Assembly (NCBI GenBank): GCA_035539855.1
Contig: DATLHO010000027.1
Coordinates: 1 to 8,766 of the forward strand
Length of the DNA: 8,766 bases
Source: DATLHO01 sp035539855
Lineage (GTDB): Bacteria; Bacteroidota; Ignavibacteria; OLB7
Reading direction: 5' to 3'
The translations under genes and the position numbers were made by a program. Numbering within the stretch: position 1 is the stretch's first letter; each line of letters opens with the position of its first letter. Positions 1 through 4,816 of the stretch are shown one piece after another. The notes under the pieces were generated by a model. The model was not told the DNA's origin and did not search any database. It saw only the letters and a list, made by a program, of their open reading frames with translations.

Positions 1-68
1 CGGGGTTCCGCGGCGGCGGCACCCGCTGCCTGCACTCACGATCGTATTCAACGCGCTTCGAGCCTTCC
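1..68. other. Unassigned left edge before the hub gene
   Basis: No stop codon occurs in any of the three forward frames here. The frame of the hub gene stays open to base 1 but has no ATG, GTG or TTG before base 69. The first stop in frame 1 is at 211-213 and that in frame 2 is near 907, so a preceding plus-strand gene would have to end before the window. The frame-3 peptide before the start is rich in Gly, Arg and Ser and shows nothing recognisable. No promoter or terminator hairpin was found. It is most likely a short spacer or leader. Confidence 0.4.
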
Positions 69-1193
69 ATGCCTCTTTCCGACATCCTCGGCATTCGCCT
101 CGTCATCTGGACCGGCCGCTCGGCGCCGATGCCGGCTCCGCCGGAGGTCGTCGAGGCTCTTGCGCGCGTCGAGATCACGAACGATGCGGCCGAGGGCGAC
201 GGCTTTCAGATGACCTTCACGCTGGGTCGGGACCTGGTGGATTTTCCGCTGCTCTCCGGCGGTGCGCTCGATCCGTTCAGCCGCATCATCGTCGGCGTGA
301 AGATCACGGCGATTCCGGAGGTGCTCATCGACGGCGTCGTGACGCATCACGAGATCGCGCCGAGCAACGAGCCCGGGATGTCGACCCTGACCGTCACCGG
401 TCGCGACGTCAGCGCGATGCTCGATCTCGAGGAGCGCAGCGCGCGCTACGACAACCAGCCCGACTCGCTCATCGTCACGCAGCTCGTCGCTCGCTATGCG
501 GAGTACGGACTGGTGCCGACGGTGACGCCGACGACCGACGTGCCGATCGTCGTGCAGCGCACGCCGTGGCAGCAACAGACCGACCTCGCGTTCATCCGGC
601 GCATTGCCGAGCGCAACGGCTTCGTGTTCTTCATCGAGCCGCTCACGTTCCTCGCGAACACGGCGTACTGGGGACCCGAGAATCGCCTCGGCATCCCGCA
701 GCCCGCGCTCTCGATGAACATGGGCGATGCGACCAACGTCCGCTCGCTGCGCTTCACCAACGACGCGCTCGCTCCGGTCGGAACATCGTCGACGGTGCTC
801 GAGCCGAACACCGGCATGAGCATCCCGATCCCGTCGCTTCCGTCGCTGCGCATTCCGCCGCTGTCGGCCGCGCCCGCTTCGCCGCGGCGGACGGTGATCC
901 TGCGTGACACCGCGAACCAGTCGGCCGCGACCGCGGCGACACGCAGCGTCGCGGCCGCGACGAGCTCGCCCGATCCGGTCCGCGGCGAGGGAGAGCTCGA
1001 CGCCGTGCGCTACGGCGCGGTGCTTCGCGCGCGGCGTATCGTCGGCGTCCGCGGCGCCGGCGCGACCTACGACGGCAACTACTACGTCCGCCGTGTCACC
1101 CACGCGATCGACGCGCGCGAGGGATCGTACACGCAGCGCTTCTCGATCAGCAGAGAGGGAACCGGCGCCCTGCTGCCGGTGGTGGTCCCATGA
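69..1193 (+). CDS. gpD/gp27-like baseplate hub protein of a contractile injection system
   Basis: This 374-aa protein is the likely central hub that adapts the inner tube to the spike. It belongs to the phage late-control gpD / gp27 / VgrG N-terminal type. Residues 1-120 look like the first hub beta-barrel, with DGVVTHHEIAPSNEPGMSTL at 88-107 followed by a TVTGRD strand. Residues 125-150 form a helix-rich link (TQLVARYAEYGLVP). The classic gpD/VgrG segment DLAFIRRIAERNGFVFFIEP lies at 172-191. A Pro-rich stretch (PIPSLPSLRIPP, 253-264) precedes a second barrel that ends with YDGNYYVRRVTHAID (334-348) and YTQRFSISREG (354-364). It has no OB or needle domain, because the next gene encodes these. 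ATG 69 is chosen since it is the first start in the frame and MPLSDILGIRLV is typical of the family N-terminus. The ribosome-binding site is weak. Its stop overlaps the next start (ATGA, 1190-1193). No signal peptide or membrane segment is seen. Confidence 0.9.
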   Translation: MPLSDILGIRLVIWTGRSAPMPAPPEVVEALARVEITNDAAEGDGFQMTFTLGRDLVDFPLLSGGALDPFSRIIVGVKITAIPEVLIDGVVTHHEIAPSNEPGMSTLTVTGRDVSAMLDLEERSARYDNQPDSLIVTQLVARYAEYGLVPTVTPTTDVPIVVQRTPWQQQTDLAFIRRIAERNGFVFFIEPLTFLANTAYWGPENRLGIPQPALSMNMGDATNVRSLRFTNDALAPVGTSSTVLEPNTGMSIPIPSLPSLRIPPLSAAPASPRRTVILRDTANQSAATAATRSVAAATSSPDPVRGEGELDAVRYGAVLRARRIVGVRGAGATYDGNYYVRRVTHAIDAREGSYTQRFSISREGTGALLPVVVP

Positions 1194-1693
1194 GCGACGC
1201 ACGCTACTACGGCAAGTACCGCGGCATCGTCCGCGACATTCAGGATCCCCTCCAGACGTTTCGCATCCGCGCGAACGTGCCCGACATCTACGGCGACGAG
1301 GAGAGCGGCTGGGCCATGCCCTGCCTTCCGTTCGGCTCCGACGGCATGGGCTTCTTCGCCCTGCCCAAGGTCGGCTCCGGCGTCTGGATCGAGTTCGAGC
1401 ACGGCGATCCCGACTACCCGATCTGGAGCGGCTGCTTCGTCGGGTCGGTTGCCGAGGTGCCGTCGGATCTGCTGGCGCCTCCATACAAAAAGGTCCTCGT
1501 GATGACCGAGGGCGGCAACAAGATCATTCTCGACGACACGCCGGGCATCGGCGGCATCACGCTCGAGACGTCGGCGGGACAGAAGATCGTGATGAGCTCC
1601 ACCGGCATCGAGATCGACAACGGCATGGGCGCGAAGATCACGATGCAGGGTCCGCAGATCTCGCTCAACAACGGTGCGCTGGAGGTGGCCTGA
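1190..1693 (+). CDS. Baseplate assembly protein V / gp5-like spike (OB domain plus beta-prism)
   Basis: This 167-aa spike protein is expected to form a trimer below the hub and pierce the target envelope. Residues 6-85 form the OB-fold of the Phage_base_V/gp5/VgrG type: GIVRDIQDP (12-20), FRIRANVPDIYG (24-35), LPKVGSGVWIEFEHGDPDYP (58-77). Residues 100-167 are a short needle of alternating strands and turns: KVLVMTEGGNKIILDDT, GGITLETSAGQKIVMSS, TGIEIDNGMGAKITMQG, PQISLNNGALEV. This is the pattern of the gp5C/VgrG intertwined beta-helix, here only about four or five turns. No lysozyme domain is inserted, unlike T4 gp5. The start overlaps the hub stop by four bases with only a weak GGTGG upstream, so translational coupling is likely. 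The hub and spike are separate proteins instead of one VgrG polypeptide. Confidence 0.92.
   Translation: MSDARYYGKYRGIVRDIQDPLQTFRIRANVPDIYGDEESGWAMPCLPFGSDGMGFFALPKVGSGVWIEFEHGDPDYPIWSGCFVGSVAEVPSDLLAPPYKKVLVMTEGGNKIILDDTPGIGGITLETSAGQKIVMSSTGIEIDNGMGAKITMQGPQISLNNGALEVA
1681..1685 (+). promoter_or_regulatory. Ribosome binding site for the PAAR-like gene
   Basis: GGAGG lies seven bases before ATG 1693, inside the last codons of the spike gene. It decides the start of the PAAR-like gene at 1693, although its reading frame stays open far upstream as a shadow of the spike gene. Confidence 0.7.
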
Positions 1694-2013
1694 TGCCGGG
1701 ATTTCTGGTGGAGCAGGGAGCGACCGTCATCTGCGCGCACGGCGGACAGGCCACGCCGAGCTCGCCGTTCCCGCGCGTGCGACTGGGCGGCCAGCCGGTG
1801 ACGGTGCAGACCGCGCCTCATCTGGTCGCGGGCTGTCCGTTCGCTCCCGGTGGAGCGGCCAGTCCATGCGTCACCGCCAACTGGGTGACCGCAGCGACGC
1901 GCGTGCGCGCCGGCGGCCAGCCGGTGCTTCTGATCGACAGCCAGGCGGTCTGCGCGCCGAACGGCACACCGCTGACGATTGCAGCCACACAGGCACGGGT
2001 GCGAGGACAATGA
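1693..2013 (+). CDS. PAAR-like spike-tip protein, four cysteines
   Basis: This 106-aa protein probably caps the spike needle as a sharpened tip. It resembles small PAAR-like proteins found next to gp25 and baseplate-J genes in phage-like injection clusters: it begins MPGFLVEQGATVICAHGGQA, has an AGCPF motif (46-50) and ends CAPNGTPLTI (87-96) with ATQARV close to the C-terminus. Cysteines are at 14, 48, 59 and 87, with His 16 and His 43, which is compatible with metal binding or disulfides. RVRxGGQPV occurs twice, at residues 28-36 and 70-78, dividing the protein into two similar halves. It does not carry an obvious canonical Pro-Ala-Ala-Arg tetrad. ATG 1693 is set by GGAGG at 1681-1685 and overlaps the spike stop by one base (TGATG). 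The long upstream extension of this frame is Arg-rich and is not protein-like. No effector domain is fused to it. Confidence 0.87.
   Translation: MPGFLVEQGATVICAHGGQATPSSPFPRVRLGGQPVTVQTAPHLVAGCPFAPGGAASPCVTANWVTAATRVRAGGQPVLLIDSQAVCAPNGTPLTIAATQARVRGQ
1786..1800 (+). repeat. 15-base direct repeat, first copy (GGQPV-coding)
   Basis: GGCGGCCAGCCGGTG codes Gly-Gly-Gln-Pro-Val in the first half of the PAAR-like protein. The same 15 bases occur at 1912-1926. The identity reflects an internal duplication at protein level and is not a mobile-element repeat. Confidence 0.75.
1912..1926 (+). repeat. 15-base direct repeat, second copy (GGQPV-coding)
   Basis: This second exact copy of GGCGGCCAGCCGGTG lies 126 bases, or 42 codons, after the first and in the same reading frame. 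Confidence 0.75.
2003..2006 (+). promoter_or_regulatory. Ribosome binding site for the gp25-like gene
   Basis: GAGG stands before two in-frame ATG codons, at 2010 and 2013. The spacing is three bases to the first and six to the second, which favours 2013. Both overlap the PAAR-like stop at 2011-2013. Confidence 0.55.
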
Positions 2014-2375
2014 TGCAGATCGATTATCCCTATGGCTTCGATGCGCTCGGCCGCACGGCGACGACGGGCGAGGAGGACCACATCCGCGACATGATCGAGC
2101 AACTGCTGTTCACCGCCCCGGGTGAGCGCGTCAACCGTCCGACGTTCGGAAGCGGTCTGCTGCGGCTCGTCTTCGCACCCAACAGCGACGCGCTCGCGGC
2201 CGCCACGGAGCTGTCGGTCAAGTCCGCGCTGCAGCAGTTCCTCGGCGACCGCATCGCCGTCGAGGCCGTCGACGTCGAGGCCGACGACGCGATCCTGCGC
2301 ATCACCGTGCAGTACATCCTGCGCTCGAGCGGCGAGCGCCGCGTCGCGCAGTTCACGCAGGAGGCCGCGCCATGA
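2013..2375 (+). CDS. gp25-like baseplate wedge protein (GPW/gp25 family)
   Basis: This 120-aa protein is of the T4 gp25 / P2 gpW / TssE type, which joins the wedge to the first sheath ring and helps start sheath polymerisation. The N-terminus MQIDYPYGFDALGRT leads into the helix DHIRDMIEQLLFTAPGERV (22-40), and then NRPTFGSGLLRLVF (41-54). The GERxxRPxFGS signature corresponds to the conserved Glu-Pro-Arg region of this family. A second helix (ATELSVKSALQQFLGD, 64-79) is followed by two strands, VEAVDVEADD (83-92) and ILRITVQYILR (94-104). The length is usual for the family. The start at 2013 is preferred over the adjacent ATG 2010 because of ribosome-binding-site spacing. The 2010 start would add a single Met. 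The stop overlaps the next ATG (2372-2375). Confidence 0.92.
   Translation: MQIDYPYGFDALGRTATTGEEDHIRDMIEQLLFTAPGERVNRPTFGSGLLRLVFAPNSDALAAATELSVKSALQQFLGDRIAVEAVDVEADDAILRITVQYILRSSGERRVAQFTQEAAP
2359..2364 (+). promoter_or_regulatory. Ribosome binding site for the first wedge gene
   Basis: A full AGGAGG lies seven bases before ATG 2372, the strongest site in the window. It suggests efficient reinitiation for the first baseplate-J-like protein. Confidence 0.75.
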
Positions 2376-4816
2376 GCACGCAGTACCGCTGCAGCAGTCA
2401 TGAGCGCATCCACCTGGTGCGCGACCATGCGACGCTCAACGGCATCGATTACCTCGAGGTGCTCGACCACGAGGCGCCGGCGGGAAGTCCTCGCCAGCGC
2501 ACGCTGCTGGTGCACCTTCTGAAGCCCGCGCCGGGCCTGTCCCGCGAGAACGTCGCGATCGACGGCGGCGTGCGGATCACGCCCGTGAAGGTGCTGTGGG
2601 CATTCCCGGCGTCGGCCGTTCCCGTGGCGAACACGGCCTCGAACGAGGAACGCGATTTCTTCGCGGCGATCCCGAACGGCGACGCCGTGCTCGTCGTGCG
2701 CACCGACGGCTACGGTGACTTTTCGCGCTACCGCCTGCGCCTGGTCGCCGGCTCGGGCGCGAGCGCGCCGCCGACGGACTTCGATCCGATCCTCTCGCAG
2801 GTCGACTTCTCGTTCAAGGTCGAGTGTCCGACCGACTTCGACTGCCGCACGACGACGACGTGTCCGCCGGAGAAGCGCGAGGAGCCGTTGATCGACTACA
2901 TGGCGAAGGACTACGCGTCGCTCCGGCGGCTGATGCTCGATCGCATGGCGGTGACGATGCCGCAGTGGACCGAGACGAATCCCTCCGATCTCGGCATCAC
3001 GCTCGTGGAGCTGCTGGCCTACGTCGGCGATCACCTGAGCTACTTCCAGGACGCGGTTGCGACGGAGGCATACCTGGCGACGGCGCGGCGCCGGGTCTCG
3101 GTGCGCCGTCACGCGAAGATGCTCGACTACCCGATGCACGACGGCGCGAACGCGCGCGCCTGGGTTTGCTTCGACGTCGACACGCCAGCGCTGCTGCTGC
3201 CGGCTGGAACACGCCTGCTGACCGGCGAGGTGCTCGATCGCGTGCGCGTGCTGCCCGGCGAGCTGTCGACGGTCCTCGAGTCGCGTCCGACGGTGTTCGA
3301 GACGATGCGCGACGTCGTGCTGCGCTCGGCACACACGTCGATCTCGTTTCACACGTGGAGCGACACGGAGTGCTGTCTTCCGAAGGGAGCCACGCGCGCG
3401 ACGCTGCGCGACGATCCGGCCGGATCGCTCGTGCTCGCCGCGGGCGACGTGCTGCTGTTCGAGGAGATCCTCGGCGCGACGACGGGGCTCTCCGGCGACG
3501 CCGATCCGGAGCACCGCCAGGCGGTCGTGCTCACGCGCGCCGACGCGGCGATCGATCCGCTCGACGGTAGTGCGATCGTCGAGGTCGAGTGGGATGCCAC
3601 GGACGCGCTCGCGTTCACGCTCTGCATCAGCGCGAACATCCCGGACGAGGACGGAGAGAAGCGCGTCGTGGAGATCGGCGTCGCGCGCGGCAACGTCGTC
3701 GCCGCCGATCACGGTCTGACGATCGAGAACGATCCCCTGATTCCCGAAAGCGCTCCGGCGAGCGGAACGTACCGGCCGCACGTGGCGAGCGGACCGATGA
3801 CGTTCGCCGCGCCGCTGGACATGACGTCGGCGACGACGGCGATGCAGTGGAAGCCGGGCGACGCCGTGCCGGCCGTGAGCCTCGACAACAGCGACGGCAC
3901 GCGCTGGGACCGGCGCGCGGACCTGCTGGCGAGCGACGCGTTCGACACGGACTTCGTCGTCGAGACGGAGAACGACGGCATCGCGCACATCCGCTTCGGC
4001 GACGGCGTGCTCGGCAGCGAGCCCACCGACGGCATCTACACCGCGACGTACCGCATCGGCACCGGCCGCGACGGCAACCTCGGCGCCGGCGCGCTGCGCC
4101 GCGTCGTCACCGCCGACGATGGCATCGTGCGCGTGTGGAACCCGATGCCCGCCACCGGAGGCGCCGATCCGGAGTCGCTCCAGCAGGTGCGGCTCTACGC
4201 TCCGGAGGCATTCCGCACGCAGGAGCGCGCGGTGACCGAGGGCGACTACGCAGCGATCCTCGCCCGGCTGCCCGACGTCGCGCGCGGCACCGCGACGATG
4301 CGCTGGACCGGGAGCTGGCACACCGTCTACGCGACCGTCGACCGCCGCAACGGCCTGCCCGTCGACGCCGACTATCGCGAGACGCTCGTGCGTCACCTCG
4401 ACGGCTATCGCATCGCCGGCATCGACCTCGACGTCGGCGAGCCGACGCTGGTCTCGCTCGACATCGCGATGAACGTCTGCGTCGAGACCGGGCACTTCCG
4501 CGCGAGCGTGCGGCGCTCGCTGCTGGAGACCTTCTCGAGCCGGCGGCTGCCGTCGGGCGAGCTCGGATTCTTCCACCCGGACAACTTCACCTTCGGTCAG
4601 CCCCTGTACCTCAGCGCGATCTACGAGCGCGCGATGAGGGTCGCCGGCGTCGACAACGTCGAGGTGACGCTCTTCCAGCGCTGGGGACGCACCGCCAACG
4701 GCGAGATCGAGAAGGGGATGATCGAAGCGGCGCGGCTGGAGATCCTCCGGCTCGACAACGACCCGAGCTTCCCGGAGAACGGGCGGCTGCAACTGACGAT
4801 GCGAGGTGGACTGTGA
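2372..4816 (+). CDS. Putative baseplate assembly protein, baseplate-J/gp6-like, first wedge subunit
   Basis: This 814-aa protein should be one of the two main wedge subunits that ring the hub (baseplate-J / T4 gp6 / Afp11 role). Residues 1-150 form a beta-rich N-terminal domain that includes NGIDYLEVLDHEAP (23-36). A linker with Cys 152, 158 and 164 (C-x5-C-x5-C) comes next, and Cys 7 lies at the N-terminus. Residues 174-270 are the conserved helical region: IDYMAKDYASLRRLMLDRM, then NPSDLGITLVELLAYVGDHL and an AWVCFDVD strand. The middle, about 270-530, is beta-rich. The baseplate-J core holds FGDGVLG (542-548), ATYRIGTGRDGNLGAGALRR just after it, and GGADPES (596-602). The C-terminal part ends in NFTFGQPLYLSAIYERAMRV and a short tail. 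The start at 2372 has AGGAGG seven bases upstream. The next gene is a diverged relative with the same core, so a heteromeric wedge is likely. Confidence 0.92.
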   Translation: MSTQYRCSSHERIHLVRDHATLNGIDYLEVLDHEAPAGSPRQRTLLVHLLKPAPGLSRENVAIDGGVRITPVKVLWAFPASAVPVANTASNEERDFFAAIPNGDAVLVVRTDGYGDFSRYRLRLVAGSGASAPPTDFDPILSQVDFSFKVECPTDFDCRTTTTCPPEKREEPLIDYMAKDYASLRRLMLDRMAVTMPQWTETNPSDLGITLVELLAYVGDHLSYFQDAVATEAYLATARRRVSVRRHAKMLDYPMHDGANARAWVCFDVDTPALLLPAGTRLLTGEVLDRVRVLPGELSTVLESRPTVFETMRDVVLRSAHTSISFHTWSDTECCLPKGATRATLRDDPAGSLVLAAGDVLLFEEILGATTGLSGDADPEHRQAVVLTRADAAIDPLDGSAIVEVEWDATDALAFTLCISANIPDEDGEKRVVEIGVARGNVVAADHGLTIENDPLIPESAPASGTYRPHVASGPMTFAAPLDMTSATTAMQWKPGDAVPAVSLDNSDGTRWDRRADLLASDAFDTDFVVETENDGIAHIRFGDGVLGSEPTDGIYTATYRIGTGRDGNLGAGALRRVVTADDGIVRVWNPMPATGGADPESLQQVRLYAPEAFRTQERAVTEGDYAAILARLPDVARGTATMRWTGSWHTVYATVDRRNGLPVDADYRETLVRHLDGYRIAGIDLDVGEPTLVSLDIAMNVCVETGHFRASVRRSLLETFSSRRLPSGELGFFHPDNFTFGQPLYLSAIYERAMRVAGVDNVEVTLFQRWGRTANGEIEKGMIEAARLEILRLDNDPSFPENGRLQLTMRGGL
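4803..4806 (+). promoter_or_regulatory. Ribosome binding site deciding the GTG start at 4813
   Basis: GAGG is six bases before GTG 4813, which overlaps the preceding stop as GTGA. The frame is open far upstream as an Arg-rich shadow, so this site and the overlap define the true start. Confidence 0.65.

Noticed and set aside
48..1484. Minus-strand open frame opposite the hub and spike
   Set aside because: It is an Arg-rich low-complexity translation antisense to two recognised genes. Its start and stop do not relate to any gene border.
904..1692. Upstream extension of the PAAR-like frame giving a 369-aa protein
   Set aside because: It is an out-of-frame reading of the hub and spike genes. 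The conserved N-terminus MPGFLVEQG and GGAGG place the start at 1693.
69..2375. Type VI secretion hub module
   Set aside because: The hub and spike are not fused as VgrG, and baseplate-J and gpI-like proteins follow where TssF/TssG/TssK would be expected. No T6SS membrane-complex gene is present in the window.
3589..4812. Upstream extension of the second wedge frame giving a 1316-aa protein
   Set aside because: The extension is an Arg-rich out-of-frame reading of the first wedge gene. GTG 4813, with GAGG upstream and the GTGA overlap, marks the real start.
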